A stretch of DNA of 64,000 bases from Comamonas testosteroni ATCC 11996 (GTDB lineage: Bacteria; Pseudomonadota; Gammaproteobacteria; Burkholderiales; Burkholderiaceae_C), in assembly GCF_000241525.1 (NCBI RefSeq), contig NZ_AHIL01000043.1, positions 62,001 through 126,000 of the forward strand. Direction: 5' to 3'. A model generated the notes under the pieces. That model worked only from the letters and a program-made list of their open reading frames with translations, did not search any database and was not told where the DNA came from. Below, piece by piece: positions 27,677 through 37,613 of this stretch. The translations under genes and the position numbers were made by a program. Numbering within the stretch: the first letter of the stretch is position 1; each line of letters opens with the position of its first letter.

Positions 27677-28918
27677 TCAGGCCCTTTCCCGGTTAGAAAG
27701 GCTTGATCTTCTTGCCTTGCTTTCTGGCGCCCGAGGCACAAGGTATTCGGGGTCCGCACGCTGAACGCGGTTGCGCCCGGCGCTCTTGCCCCGATAAAGA
27801 GCGACATCGGCCTGCTGCAGCGTGATGTCAAATGCCTGAGTAGAGATGAACGGATTGGAAATGCCAATCGTCGCCGTGCAAGTGACAGAGCCGTGCAGGC
27901 TGATGCCAGGTAGCGCGATTGCCGCAATCGCTGCACGTATTCTTTCGGCCAGTTGCAGAACTTCATCGCCCTTCAGGCCAGGGCAAAGGACCAGAAACTC
28001 CTCGCCGCCCAGACGACATTTCAGATCACTTCTGCGCGTGCTTTGCTGAATCGCTTCTGCCACGCGACACAGCACATTGTCGCCAAACTGGTGCCCATAG
28101 TTGTCGTTGATGCGCTTGAAATGGTCAATGTCCACGATCAAGAGGTGGACAGGTTCGGCTTTCCTGGCAGCGAAATGCGCCTCCAGTCCATCCAGCAAAC
28201 CACGACGATTGAGCAGTTTGGTCAGCGGGTCCTGCGCTGCCATGCTGCCGAGTTCGTCGGTCAGGCGGCGCAACGCCAACCAGACAGCACCTGGCGGAAT
28301 CACCGTGCCCAGGAAGGACATATAAATATAGAACACCATCTGGAAACGGCTGTTCATGTCCAAAGCCTGCAAGCCGCCCTGCAGGATCAGCACGAACTTC
28401 ATGACATTGAGAATGCAGATGCCGCAGATCAGAATGGCAAACACCATCATCTCCACGGCCATATTCCTGGCAAAGCTGCGCGCTCCCCAGAGCAAAGTGA
28501 TCGTCATGCAGAGAAACAGCAAAGCACATGCTGCGGCCAACATGGCATGACGCGCCTCCGGACCCAGCGTAGACTGCACCAGCATCTGAGCCGCGCTGTA
28601 GGCCAGCGCCAGAACCAGCAACGGACGCCATACCGGCGTCGGCCGATTGAAAAACCGCATCGCGCCCAGCACATACACTACCGGCGCACACAGCGTCAGC
28701 GTGTGATTGACGAGGCTCATCACACTCCAGCCAGGCTTGCCGCCCAGCAGCTGCAATATATACGCGCAGCCAAGCAGCAGATTGCCCAGAGCAAAGACTT
28801 CCATGCCCATTTTTCTGCGGGGCAGCCTGCGACTGATCAGCATGAACAGCACGCAAAAACACAACAGATGCACGCAGAGCATGCCAAGGATGACGGTCGC
28901 AACCATGAAATCGCTCAT
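27677..28918 (-). CDS. Membrane-bound diguanylate cyclase (GGDEF)
   Basis: A 413-residue protein with six or seven TM helices in residues 5-215 and a GGDEF domain at about 228-390. The active-site motif is GGEEF at 304-308, so cyclase activity is expected. The inhibitory site RxxD is present as R295-R-S-D298, five residues before the motif. IDHFKRINDNYGHQFGD is the nucleotide and metal-binding segment. No EAL domain is attached. The membrane domain would sense an unknown signal. Confidence 0.93.
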   Translation of the reverse strand: MSDFMVATVILGMLCVHLLCFCVLFMLISRRLPRRKMGMEVFALGNLLLGCAYILQLLGGKPGWSVMSLVNHTLTLCAPVVYVLGAMRFFNRPTPVWRPLLVLALAYSAAQMLVQSTLGPEARHAMLAAACALLFLCMTITLLWGARSFARNMAVEMMVFAILICGICILNVMKFVLILQGGLQALDMNSRFQMVFYIYMSFLGTVIPPGAVWLALRRLTDELGSMAAQDPLTKLLNRRGLLDGLEAHFAARKAEPVHLLIVDIDHFKRINDNYGHQFGDNVLCRVAEAIQQSTRRSDLKCRLGGEEFLVLCPGLKGDEVLQLAERIRAAIAAIALPGISLHGSVTCTATIGISNPFISTQAFDITLQQADVALYRGKSAGRNRVQRADPEYLVPRAPESKARRSSLSNRERA

Positions 28919-29082
28919 TTCCGATAAAGGTAGGCGCCGCTTGGCTCAGGCAATGAAAAAAGCCGGACCTGCGGGTCAAAGCAGGACTGGCACAGGCTTT
29001 ACTCAAGCCTTATCAACCCGCACTCTTAATTAAGTGTTGGCAACTCTAATGCCTTGCGCCGAGCCGATAATGTCAACGCCAA

Positions 29083-30243
29083 TCAGGGCCTGCCGGCGAA
29101 TCTGAGCGAAGCCTGGCGTACCACCTCCGGCAACTGCTGCACCCGGGCATAGCTCTCGCGCAGCCAGCTCGCATCGTTGCCGCCCTGCAGCACCTGGGCC
29201 AGCTCCCGCAAAGCGCTCTTGCCTGATGCCGGCGCATGGCTGGTGATGCGTTCCAGCGTTTGTTCAATATGCTCGCGCAGCGGCAGTTGCTCGCTGGTGG
29301 CGGGGTCCACATAAGTGCCGTCCAAGCCGAAGCGACAGGCCTGGAAGCGGTTATAGGTATAGACCAGATAGTCGTCCTCGCTGGGCACGAAGGGCTGCTC
29401 GCTGAGGAACCAGGCGCCCAGCGCCTGAACATAGGCCGCCAGTTGCGCCGCGCGGTGGATGGACAGCGGCGTATCGAAGACACGTACTTCCACAGTGCCG
29501 AACTCCGGCTTGGGACGGATATCCCAGTAAAAATCCTTCATGCTGTGAATCACGCCCGTGGCCGCCATCTTGGCGAAGTAGCGCTCGAAGTCTTCCCAGT
29601 GCAGAGCAAACGGCGCACGACCCGAGAGCGGAAATGCGAACACCGAGTTCAGGCGCGCAGAGTCAAACGCCGTATCCTGCCCCTGCACAAAGGGGCTTGA
29701 TGCCGACAGCGCGATGAAATGAGGGATATAGCGTGAAAGCCGGTGAAGCATCATCAACGCATCGTCGGCACTGGGACAGCCCACATGCACATGCTGACCA
29801 AAGATGGTGAACTGCTTGGTCAGATAGCCGTACAGCGCCGTCAGCTCCTTGAAGCGCGGCTTGTCGTAGATGCGCTGCTGGTGCCATTGCTGGAACGGGT
29901 GCGTGCCGCCACCGGCCAGCGCAATATTGAGTCGGTCGGCCGCCTTGACCAAGGCATCGCGCGTAACAGCCAGCTGCTCATAGGCGTCCTGTGCATCCTG
30001 ACAGATGCCGGTCGAGATCTCGATCATGCTGGAGGTCACCTCCGGCACGATGGAGCCCGGCACCTTGGCATTCTTGAGCAAAGCCAGCATATCGGGCGCA
30101 TATGGCGTCATATCGTAGTGATGGGTGTTGAGCAGCTGCAACTCCAGCTCCACGCCCAGCGTCAAAGCCTGTGATGGCGCAAATTCGCCCAGACCGCCGA
30201 CCTCCGCCGCAGCCGGCTGACTTTGTTCTATCTCATGCGTCAT
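29083..30243 (-). CDS. YbdK-type carboxylate-amine ligase (glutamate-cysteine ligase 2 family)
   Basis: A 386-residue GCS2-family enzyme. Conserved blocks are [69 protein letters not shown] (in parts) and [13 protein letters not shown]. Members show weak ATP-dependent gamma-glutamylcysteine synthesis; true substrates are often unknown. The ATG at 30243 has AGGGGGGAAG upstream; a longer frame begins at 30294. It overlaps the end of the antiporter gene by 11 bases, so the two are translationally coupled. Confidence 0.88.
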   Translation of the reverse strand: MTHEIEQSQPAAAEVGGLGEFAPSQALTLGVELELQLLNTHHYDMTPYAPDMLALLKNAKVPGSIVPEVTSSMIEISTGICQDAQDAYEQLAVTRDALVKAADRLNIALAGGGTHPFQQWHQQRIYDKPRFKELTALYGYLTKQFTIFGQHVHVGCPSADDALMMLHRLSRYIPHFIALSASSPFVQGQDTAFDSARLNSVFAFPLSGRAPFALHWEDFERYFAKMAATGVIHSMKDFYWDIRPKPEFGTVEVRVFDTPLSIHRAAQLAAYVQALGAWFLSEQPFVPSEDDYLVYTYNRFQACRFGLDGTYVDPATSEQLPLREHIEQTLERITSHAPASGKSALRELAQVLQGGNDASWLRESYARVQQLPEVVRQASLRFAGRP

Positions 30244-31516
30244 GGCGCTTCCCCCCTCTTTGCAAGGCCGCTCGACCCACTCCGCGATGGGCATCGCCGC
30301 TGCGCCAGAGTGCGGTAGCAGCCAGCAACACGCCCAATACCTCGCACACTACAATCACCGGCAGGGCAATGGCAGCCACCTGCTGGGCCACGCTGGCGTT
30401 GAAGGCGGTCCATTGCAGCGCGATACCGGACAGCATCAGCAGAGCCAGACCCGACAAAGCCAATTGCCCGCAAGCCACAGGCCACTGCCTGCGCCAGCCT
30501 ATCCCGGTCCCCAGGCCCAGCAGCAAGATGGAGCCGAACTTCCCCAGAATCCTCGCCAGGACGACGCTGGCGACCACCGAAACCATGGCCCAAGACAGGT
30601 TCACCTGAGAGGCCATGCTGGCCACCAGCACGAACATCAGCAGATTGAGCATGGCATGGGCAGCCTGAAAGGCCTGGGGCCAGACCAGGGGCATGGGGCT
30701 GAAATTGCGCAACATCAGCCCAGCAACCACGAAGCCGAGTGCGGCCGAGCCACCCCATTGTTCGGCCAGCAGACAGACCGCAGCCATGGCCGCCAGCAGA
30801 TACAGGGCCGTGGTGTCGCTGCGCGATGACTGCCAGCGCAGCACCGGCCAGAAGGCAACCGTGACCAGCAAGGCCCAGAACAGAGTCAGAAGCAAGCTCA
30901 GCAGCAAGCGTCCAAGGCCCGCCGTCGAGAATTGCAGGCCTCCGCCCGCCGCTTCGGCGACCGGCACAAACACTACCGTCAGCACCAGCGCCCCCAGCAG
31001 CGCCAGCAAGGTACTGATGGTGGCAAGAAGCAGGCTGCGATCGGTCACCGCACCGCTGGCACGCAGATCATCGGCAATACGCAGCAGCACGGCCGGCGAG
31101 GCCGCCATGGAAATCACACCAACGCCCAGCGCCACGGCCCAGCCCCAGCCCAGCGCCAGCAAGGTCGCAGCCACCACGGCCAGCGTGACCAGGGACTCGC
31201 CAAGGCTTTGCAGCATCAACCAGGGCTGGCGCAGCAGCCAGGGCAAGGAGACCTGGGAGGCCGCCAGCAACAAGCTGGCGCCCACGGCCACCTCCAGCAG
31301 CAAGGCCGTGCTGCCCTGCAACGGCCAGGGCAGATCGCCAAATCCCACCCAGCCGGCCACGAGGCCGACCAGGGTGTAGCCCAGCATGCGCGGATAGCCG
31401 GAAAAACGGTGAACCATATGGCCAAGCAAGGCTGCAGCCGCTACCAGCACGCACCAGCTCAGCAGCGGCGGAAAACCGGCAGGCCAGATGCCCGCCTCCA
31501 ATTTGCCAAACGGCAT
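30233..31516 (-). CDS. Cation/proton antiporter (Kef/CPA2-type)
   Basis: A 427-residue integral membrane protein with about 12 TM helices. The ATG at 31516 is preceded by CAGGAGGGCGC; an open frame reaches 31729 but the extra residues look untranslated. [19 protein letters not shown] begins TM1, followed by [11 protein letters not shown] and helices rich in Ala, Leu and Gly, as in Kef-like monovalent cation exchangers. It lacks the C-terminal RCK/TrkA domain of true KefB/C. Ion specificity is open. The coupling to a YbdK-type ligase is interesting because KefC is controlled by glutathione adducts, but no such link is known here. Confidence 0.8.
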   Translation of the reverse strand: MPFGKLEAGIWPAGFPPLLSWCVLVAAAALLGHMVHRFSGYPRMLGYTLVGLVAGWVGFGDLPWPLQGSTALLLEVAVGASLLLAASQVSLPWLLRQPWLMLQSLGESLVTLAVVAATLLALGWGWAVALGVGVISMAASPAVLLRIADDLRASGAVTDRSLLLATISTLLALLGALVLTVVFVPVAEAAGGGLQFSTAGLGRLLLSLLLTLFWALLVTVAFWPVLRWQSSRSDTTALYLLAAMAAVCLLAEQWGGSAALGFVVAGLMLRNFSPMPLVWPQAFQAAHAMLNLLMFVLVASMASQVNLSWAMVSVVASVVLARILGKFGSILLLGLGTGIGWRRQWPVACGQLALSGLALLMLSGIALQWTAFNASVAQQVAAIALPVIVVCEVLGVLLAATALWRSGDAHRGVGRAALQRGGKRHDA

Positions 31517-31851
31517 AAAGCGCCCTCCTGTATCAAGACCCGTACAGTGCGACAAAGTCACGGCACCAGGGTTGGTGCAGGCAGCGTTGCGAGAGATGCG
31601 GTCAGCGCCGCTTGAAAGCCCGGACATGCGCCGGAATGCAACACCTGCTATTGCGCGACCAGCTCTTCTCCAGAGGATCAAGGCGGTCGCCACGCACGCT
31701 CCGTGGCCTGCCTGGAACACAACAGGCACTATCGCGGAGCGCTACAAACATCATAGGGGCGCCAGGTCGAATGGCGTTACAGGGTGTCAGCCTTCCGACA
31801 TTTCTGTGTCCGAATGCATTGCATGTTAGAGTTTTGCAAATTGTCCAAGTA
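31517..31851. other. Intergenic region between antiporter and amidohydrolase genes
   Basis: About 335 bases without a supported gene. The antiporter promoter should lie near its upper end on the minus strand. Beyond the terminator that follows I see no clear structure. Confidence 0.5.
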
Positions 31852-31890
31852 TGAAAAATGCCGGGCTCAACCTTGCGTTGCCCCGGCATT
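31852..31890 (-). terminator. Intrinsic terminator of the M20 amidohydrolase operon
   Basis: A perfect 9-bp stem (aatgccggg / cccggcatt) with a 16-base loop. On the minus strand it continues into cattttt, 25 bases past the gene's stop. Confidence 0.85.
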
Positions 31891-31914
31891 GATTCATGTG
31901 AAAAAGCCCTTCTG

Positions 31915-33090
31915 TCAGGCCGGCAGCTTGCCGCCCTTCAGCAGCGCGCCCACCAGTTCCACCCAATAACGCATGCCCAGCGGCAGATTGGCGTCATTGA
32001 AGTCGTACTTGGGGTTGTGCAGGGAAGCGCTGTCCTCGCCATTTCCCAGCCAGATATAGACACCCGGGCACTCCTGCGCCATGAAGGCAAAGTCTTCCGA
32101 GGCCATGCTGGGCACCATGTCCCGGCGGACCTTGCCTTCGCCCAGCACGTCGGTCAGCACTTCGGCGCAGACTTCGGCATGCTGGGGGTTATTGATGGTT
32201 GCAGGGTAGCTGACGCGGTAGTCGAGCTGGGCCTCCAGTCCGTGCAGCGCGCAGGTCGCGGCAATCGCATCGCGAAAACGTTGCTCGATGCGCGCGCGCT
32301 GAGCCATGTCGAAGCAGCGCACAGTGCCGCGCAGCTTGATGGCTTCGGGCATCACGTTATAGGTATCGCCGGCGTTGAAGCTGGTCACGCTCAGCACGGC
32401 CGGCTTGTGCACCTCCTGCTCACGCGCAATCAGCGCGGGCAGCTGCGTCACAAGCTGGCAGGCCGCCAGCAGTGCGTCTTTGCCCAGATGCGGCATGGCG
32501 GCATGGCAGCCCTTGCCGGTCAGCGTCAGATCGAAGATGTCAAAGGCCGCCATCACGGCCGTGGAATGCACTGCCGCCGTACCTACGGGCAGGCCCGGCC
32601 AGTTGTGCATGCTGTAGACCGCGTCCATGGGGAAGCGCTTGAACAGCCCTTCCTCGATCATGGCGCGCGCGCCACCTTCGTTTTCCTCGGCAGGCTGGAA
32701 GATGAAATGCACGATACCGGCAAAGTCGGGGGCCGAGGCCAAAGCCTGGGCCGCCCCCAGCAGCATGCTGGTGTGGCCGTCATGGCCGCAGGCGTGCATA
32801 CGGCCAGCGTGCGTGGACGCATGCTCGCACTGGTTGAGCTCCGTCACATTCAGCGCATCCATATCGGCGCGCAGGCCGATGGAGGGACCCGCGCCCAGAT
32901 TACCCTTGAGCACGGCAACCACGCCCGTACCGGCCAGGCCGGTGTGCACTTCCAGACCGAAGCTCTTGAGCAGCTCGGCCACGCGTGCGCTGGTTCGGTG
33001 CTCCTGAAACGCGGTTTCGGGATGACGATGAAAGTCATGGCGCCAGGCTTGCAGCTCCTGCTGACCGGGCCATTTGATGGTGTTCATCAT
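31915..33090 (-). CDS. M20-family amidohydrolase (hippurate hydrolase-like)
   Basis: A 391-residue dinuclear zinc peptidase-fold amidohydrolase. Metal and catalytic residues are visible: ACGHDGHTSMLLG, the Glu pair in FIFQPAEENEGGA, SMHNWPGLPVG, and the late His of SLHNPKYDFND. This is the HipO/AmaA pattern: hippurate or N-acyl-amino-acid cleavage is likely. GGAG is seven bases upstream of the ATG at 33090. It is 15 bases after the DUF3100 carrier gene, and a LysR gene diverges from that pair, giving a compact uptake-and-hydrolysis locus. Confidence 0.92.
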   Translation of the reverse strand: MMNTIKWPGQQELQAWRHDFHRHPETAFQEHRTSARVAELLKSFGLEVHTGLAGTGVVAVLKGNLGAGPSIGLRADMDALNVTELNQCEHASTHAGRMHACGHDGHTSMLLGAAQALASAPDFAGIVHFIFQPAEENEGGARAMIEEGLFKRFPMDAVYSMHNWPGLPVGTAAVHSTAVMAAFDIFDLTLTGKGCHAAMPHLGKDALLAACQLVTQLPALIAREQEVHKPAVLSVTSFNAGDTYNVMPEAIKLRGTVRCFDMAQRARIEQRFRDAIAATCALHGLEAQLDYRVSYPATINNPQHAEVCAEVLTDVLGEGKVRRDMVPSMASEDFAFMAQECPGVYIWLGNGEDSASLHNPKYDFNDANLPLGMRYWVELVGALLKGGKLPA

Positions 33091-33105
33091 GGTCTTGCTC
33101 CGTTT

Positions 33106-34449
33106 TTACAGCGTGTGGACAAAGGTCTGGGCGATCAGCGTCGCGGCCAGGAACACACCGGCATTGGCCAGCAGCGAAACCACAACGATGCGCCAGCCCA
33201 GACGGCGGAAGGCCGGGATGTCCTTGGCCAGTGACAGGCCCGCAAACGTCAGCATGGGCGTGATCATGGCCAGGAAGTTGACCTTGCCGGTCAAAGCTGC
33301 CACTTCGGCGGCATAAGGCGTGAGCGGGAAGGTCATGGCCATGGCGATGAACGAAATCCAGCACACGGCGGGCAGCATGCGGCGCGTGCCGACATAGATC
33401 AGGTCGCCGACAAACACGGCGGCAATGATGAGCAGCACGCCAGGCAGCGCATCCATCACGGGAACGCCATGGCCGATGCGGTTGCCGATCAGCACCATGG
33501 CGCCGACCAAAACCCAGGAAGCGAAGCGCATGCCCAGACCCAGCGCCGGAACCTGCGCCTGTTCTTCATCCTTGGCGGCAGACAGGTCTACCGCCTGCTC
33601 CACCACGGCCTGCTTGCGCTTGCGGCCCAGAATCGGCTCCAGCCATTGATAGGCACGCAAGGCCAGGGGCAGCGAGATGAACAGCGTCAGATAAGTGCCC
33701 ACCGTCGTCGCAATCAGATTGGCGGCAGCAGCAAAGGTGGCAATCTGGTCGCTCATCTCGGGATGCTGGGCGGCAATCGCGCCCACGGCGGCTGCCGTCA
33801 TGCTGCCCGAGCCCACACCGGCGCCCATGCCCAGGGCCAGGGGGTGGAAGATATTGAGGCTGGAGACAAAGCCTGCCATCAGCGAGATGAAGATGGCACC
33901 GATCAGCGTACCGGTAATGTACTCGGCCAGCACGCCGCGGCCTTCGGGCGAATCCATGCCGAAGCGCTCGCCGATGATGGCCAGACCCGGTTCACGACCG
34001 ATGGAGAACGTCGCGCCAATCGCTTCGCGCTTGATGCCCAGCAGCAGCGCCACCGGCATGCCCAGGGCCACGCAACCGACCAGATTGCCCAACTCCTGCA
34101 GCACCAGCCCCCAGCCGACCTCCGCCAGCTTCGGCAGCGAGCCACCGACCAGCAGACCCAGCTTGGCAATGAACAGAAACAGCGCGCAAGACAACACGGC
34201 AGCGGCCAGATTCTGGCTGTACAGGCTCAGCTGCAGCGGGCCGGGCATGCGCTTGCGCAGCAGACCCAGCACCAGGCCAATGAGCAGCGCCCAGATCATG
34301 GGCAGCAGCACCACCTTGCCCACGCCCAGCGCAATGGGCAGCGGCCCCAGCCACTCGGACAATGCTGCAATCACCAGCGCCAGCGCAAATACCTGCACCA
34401 CGCTGCCCACATTCAACGCGGCCTTGGCCGGCTGCACCTCTGTACGCAT
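33106..34449 (-). CDS. DUF3100 integral membrane protein, probable carrier
   Basis: A 447-residue protein with about 12 TM helices. It fits DUF3100 as I remember it (GKREAI-type loop KREAIGATFSIGREPGLAII, GMGAGVGSGSMTAAAVGAI, LIYVGTRRMLPAVCWISF). Such genes often sit beside N-acyl-amino-acid or hippurate hydrolases, as here, which supports uptake of the amide substrate or export of a product. The ATG at 34449 has AAGGAAAG upstream. The Gly-rich GAGVGSGSM segment could line a pore. The transport role is inferred from topology and neighbours. Confidence 0.85.
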   Translation of the reverse strand: MRTEVQPAKAALNVGSVVQVFALALVIAALSEWLGPLPIALGVGKVVLLPMIWALLIGLVLGLLRKRMPGPLQLSLYSQNLAAAVLSCALFLFIAKLGLLVGGSLPKLAEVGWGLVLQELGNLVGCVALGMPVALLLGIKREAIGATFSIGREPGLAIIGERFGMDSPEGRGVLAEYITGTLIGAIFISLMAGFVSSLNIFHPLALGMGAGVGSGSMTAAAVGAIAAQHPEMSDQIATFAAAANLIATTVGTYLTLFISLPLALRAYQWLEPILGRKRKQAVVEQAVDLSAAKDEEQAQVPALGLGMRFASWVLVGAMVLIGNRIGHGVPVMDALPGVLLIIAAVFVGDLIYVGTRRMLPAVCWISFIAMAMTFPLTPYAAEVAALTGKVNFLAMITPMLTFAGLSLAKDIPAFRRLGWRIVVVSLLANAGVFLAATLIAQTFVHTL

Positions 34450-34563
34450 CAACTTTCCTTGCGCACGACGGCCGCTGCCGACGCGCTGAAATAGCTTTGA
34501 ACCCTGAAAATGGGCACGGCCAGCCCAAGCTGGCGCTCACCCATGCGGGCGCTGAATATAACA

Positions 34564-34619
34564 ATGCATTTATTGCATACGCATTCTTTTTCTGTTCTAA
34601 AAAAGTGAACATACGTATG
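34564..34619. promoter_or_regulatory. Candidate LysR operator pair in the DUF3100/LysR divergent region
   Basis: Two inverted repeats lie in the AT-rich centre of the 177-base divergent gap: atgca-tttat-tgcat at 34564-34578 and the perfect palindrome catacgtatg at 34610-34619, eight bases before the LysR start. LysR regulators usually bind such sites between divergent genes; binding is not shown. Confidence 0.45.
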
Positions 34620-34626
34620 AATACAG

Positions 34627-35565
34627 ATGCAATTTGGCGACGACAATCGCCGCATGCCCGCCTTTCAAGACTCCCGCGCCCGCTATCTGTTTGAAGCCGT
34701 CTACTGCGGCTCTGTCCGTGCCGCAGCCGAAAAACTGGGCATCGTGCCCTCGGCCGTCAGCCGCCAGATCAGCCTGCTCGAAGAGGAACTGGGCGTTGCC
34801 CTGCTGGAGCGCCACCGCAGCGGCGTGGTGCCCACCGAAGCCGGCCAGCTGCTGCTGGACTATCACCGCGAACACACGGCCCACCGCCACGACATGCTGG
34901 CCAAGGTCGATGCGCTGCGCGGGCTGCACAGCGGCAGTGTCAGCGTGGTCAGTGGCGAGGGCTTTGCGCAGGAGCTGATCGACGGACCCATTCGCAATTT
35001 TCGCCAGCAATATCCGGGCGTCAGCATCTCGCTGGAAATCTACGGCACGACCGAGATCATGCGCCGCATTCGCGAGGACGCTGCCGAGATCGGCCTGGTC
35101 TACTACCCACCCGCCGACAGCCATATCACCGCGCGCGGTGCGGCGCGCCAGCCCATGCATGCCATCGTGCATGCACAGCACCCGCTGGCCAGCGCTGAGC
35201 AAACCTCGCTGCAGGAGCTCAGCCAATGGCCTGTTGCCATGCTTCAAGGCGTGTATGGCATTCGCCAGCTCGTGGAGTATGCAGAACACAAGGACAAGAT
35301 CCACCTCAGCCCTGCTCTGACCAGCAATCTCATCAGCGTGCTGCTGGCCTTTGTCACCAGCGGCCAGGGCGTGACCTTGCTGCCGCCCTGCTCCGTCACG
35401 GCCGAGCTGGCAAGCGGGCGCCTGCGCGCCATTCCCATTCACAACCCTGCATTTCAGGACGCGGAGATGCAGCTCATCACCCGCACCGGCCGCCATCTAT
35501 CCCCGGCCGCCAATCGCTTTCTGCTCTACTGCATGCAAGGCATGCAGGCGTTTCAGGAGCCATGA
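34627..35565 (+). CDS. LysR-family regulator of the DUF3100/amidohydrolase locus
   Basis: A 312-residue LysR-type transcription factor. The N-terminal HTH covers about residues 13-72 (LFEAVYCGSVRAAAEKLG, PSAVSRQISLLEEELGVALLERHRSG), and the effector-binding domain fills the rest. It is divergent from the DUF3100 gene, the usual arrangement for a LysR protein controlling its neighbours; an N-acyl amino acid or its product would be a natural inducer. The start is uncertain: ATG 34627 or ATG 34654, neither with a good ribosome site. Confidence 0.92.
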   Translation: MQFGDDNRRMPAFQDSRARYLFEAVYCGSVRAAAEKLGIVPSAVSRQISLLEEELGVALLERHRSGVVPTEAGQLLLDYHREHTAHRHDMLAKVDALRGLHSGSVSVVSGEGFAQELIDGPIRNFRQQYPGVSISLEIYGTTEIMRRIREDAAEIGLVYYPPADSHITARGAARQPMHAIVHAQHPLASAEQTSLQELSQWPVAMLQGVYGIRQLVEYAEHKDKIHLSPALTSNLISVLLAFVTSGQGVTLLPPCSVTAELASGRLRAIPIHNPAFQDAEMQLITRTGRHLSPAANRFLLYCMQGMQAFQEP

Positions 35566-35656
35566 GCGACTTGCCGTCCATAAGGCCAAGACTCTGAGTC
35601 ATGGCCGCCTGCGCACGCTCAGAACACCGCTGCACTTGCCTTAGACTGCAGGCAGC

Positions 35657-36817
35657 ATGCAAACCAGTCTGGCTCTCACTCCTTCGCAACTGAGCGAATT
35701 CCTTCTCAACGTCGCCACCGTGCGCCCCGTGTTCATCTGGGGTCCACCCGGTATTGGCAAATCGGCACTGGTACAGAACTTTGCGCAAAGCGTGGGGCTT
35801 GATTGCGTGTCCCTGCTGGGCAGCCAGCTCGCACCAGAGGATCTGCTGGGCGTGCCGCAGATCATTGACGGCGTGACTCGCTTTTGCCCGCCCGCAATGA
35901 TTGCGCGCGAGCAACCTTATTGCCTGTTCCTGGACGAGCTCAATGCCTGCAGCCAGGATGTGCAAAAAGCTTTCTACAGCCTGATCCTGGAGCGCCGCGT
36001 GGGCGAGTATGTGATGCCCGAGGGCTCCATCGTGATCGCGGCTGGCAACCGGGCTCAGGATTCCGCGATTGTGCGCACCATGTCCTCGGCCCTGGTCAAC
36101 CGCATGATTCATGTGCAGCTCAAGGTCAGCGCCAGCGAGTGGCTGCAATGGGCGCAGCAGGCCCAGCTGCATACGCTGGTGCTCGAATACCTGGCCCAGC
36201 GTCCCGACCATCTGTGGAGCCAGCCGCCCAAGCATGAAGAGGCGTTTTCCACGCCGCGCTCCTGGCATATGCTGAGCGACGCCTTGCAGTCCTATGGCGA
36301 TGCGCTGAACCTGCATACGCTCGAAGCCCTTGGCAGCGGCTGCCTCACGCCCCAGCATGCGGCGCAGTTCAAAGCCTTCTACAAGCTGGCCGAGGACCGC
36401 CACCGTCTGGATGCCATTTTCAAGGGCGACGCCAACTGGCCTCATGCGCCGCAGGACAGAGATGTGCTGTATTTCCTGGCCCAGGCCTTCCGCGCGCGTC
36501 TGCTCAAGATCCTGCCCGCCGACAAGCAGCAAAGCGGCGGCGAGTTGCAGCAAACCGTGCACCGCTCCAAGGCCATGCTCAAGGAGCTGGCCCAGATCAG
36601 CCTGGAAATGGCCCAGATCGTCGCCACCGAAAGCGACGGCCAGACCCTGCCCGCCTGGTATATGGTGGAAATCGTGCGTGACCTGCCACGCCTGGTGGAA
36701 GCGCGCGAATGTGGCCTGCGACTTTGTCATCAACGACTGGCTGATCCAGATGGACGTGGGTCAACCGCCGGGCATTGGCCTGCTCTACGACCCGGAGCTG
36801 CGCGGGCTGGCAGCTGA
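35657..36817 (+). CDS. MoxR-type AAA+ ATPase with an aberrant C-terminal tail
   Basis: A 386-residue ATPase. Walker A is GPPGIGKS at 29-36 and Walker B is LFLDELN from residue 90; sensor-1-type AAGNRAQDS and SALVNRMIHV follow. MoxR ATPases work as chaperone-like partners of VWA proteins. The native protein seems to end near residue 350 (DLPRLVEAR); the last 36 residues read Arg/Gly/Pro-rich sequence in a frame that overlaps the downstream VWA-like gene. The simplest explanation is that its normal stop and the start of the next gene were deleted together. The catalytic part is intact. Confidence 0.8.
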   Translation: MQTSLALTPSQLSEFLLNVATVRPVFIWGPPGIGKSALVQNFAQSVGLDCVSLLGSQLAPEDLLGVPQIIDGVTRFCPPAMIAREQPYCLFLDELNACSQDVQKAFYSLILERRVGEYVMPEGSIVIAAGNRAQDSAIVRTMSSALVNRMIHVQLKVSASEWLQWAQQAQLHTLVLEYLAQRPDHLWSQPPKHEEAFSTPRSWHMLSDALQSYGDALNLHTLEALGSGCLTPQHAAQFKAFYKLAEDRHRLDAIFKGDANWPHAPQDRDVLYFLAQAFRARLLKILPADKQQSGGELQQTVHRSKAMLKELAQISLEMAQIVATESDGQTLPAWYMVEIVRDLPRLVEARECGLRLCHQRLADPDGRGSTAGHWPALRPGAARAGS

Positions 36818-37604
36818 AGAGGTCTACGACCGCATCGCGAGCGATCTGCGCCGCATGCGCAAGCTGCGCACCCTGGCCGGTGGCCAGGGCGACATGCTGG
36901 AGCGCAATGTGCGAGGTCAGCGCAACGCGGGCGACTACACCGATATCGACGAGTTCTGCCGCACCCAACTGGGCAAAGGCCTGCTGCGCCACGAGCAAAG
37001 CGCACGCGGGCTGCTGCCCGCGGGATTGATCGAGGAAATCCGCGCTCTGCTGCAGCCGCCGATTGACTGGCAGGTGGAACTGGCACGCTGGTTCGATCAC
37101 CACTTTCCGCCCATAGAGACGCGGCGCAGCTATGCCCGCATAAGCCGCCGTCAGAGCGCCACGCCCGATATACCCAGGCCCCGCATTCAGGCCGACAGCC
37201 GCTGGCTGGAAGGCCGCACCTTCGGCGTGGTGCTGGACACCTCGGGCTCCATGGAGCGCCATGTGCTTGCCAAAGCACTGGGGGCCATCGCCAGCTATGC
37301 CGAGGCCAAGGATGTGCCCGCTGCACGCCTGATCTGCTGCGACGCTGCCGCCTACGACCTGGGTTATCTTCCAGTCGCCGACATTGCCCAGCGCATTGCC
37401 CTCAAAGGTCGTGGCGGCACCGTGCTGCAACCGGGCGTGGATCTGCTGCTTGAGGCCGACGACTTTCCCAACGACGGCCCCATCCTCATCATCACCGATG
37501 GCCAGTGTGACCCACTGCGCGTGCCACGCGAGCATGCCTATCTGTTGCCTGCAGGACGCAGGCTGCCGTTTCGCACAGCTGCGCCCATCTTTGCGATGGG
37601 CTGA
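36711..37604 (+). pseudogene. VWA-like (DUF2201-type) gene lacking its N-terminal half
   Basis: The frame carries conserved sequence from VACDFVINDWLIQMDVG at 36711 to the end, about 297 codons. A C-terminal VWA-like domain has the MIDAS motif DTSGSM (about 37233-37250) and GRGGTVLQPG. Full-length relatives, as I recall them, begin with a metallopeptidase-like segment of about 90 residues holding an HExxH-type motif just before VACDF; here that part is absent and the ATPase frame runs straight into the junction. No start with a good ribosome site exists: candidates are GTG 36711 or ATG 36750. It is either a truncated gene, a deletion product, or an assembly error. The rest of the frame is undamaged, so loss would be recent. 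Confidence 0.65.
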
Positions 37605-37613
37605 GATTCAAGA

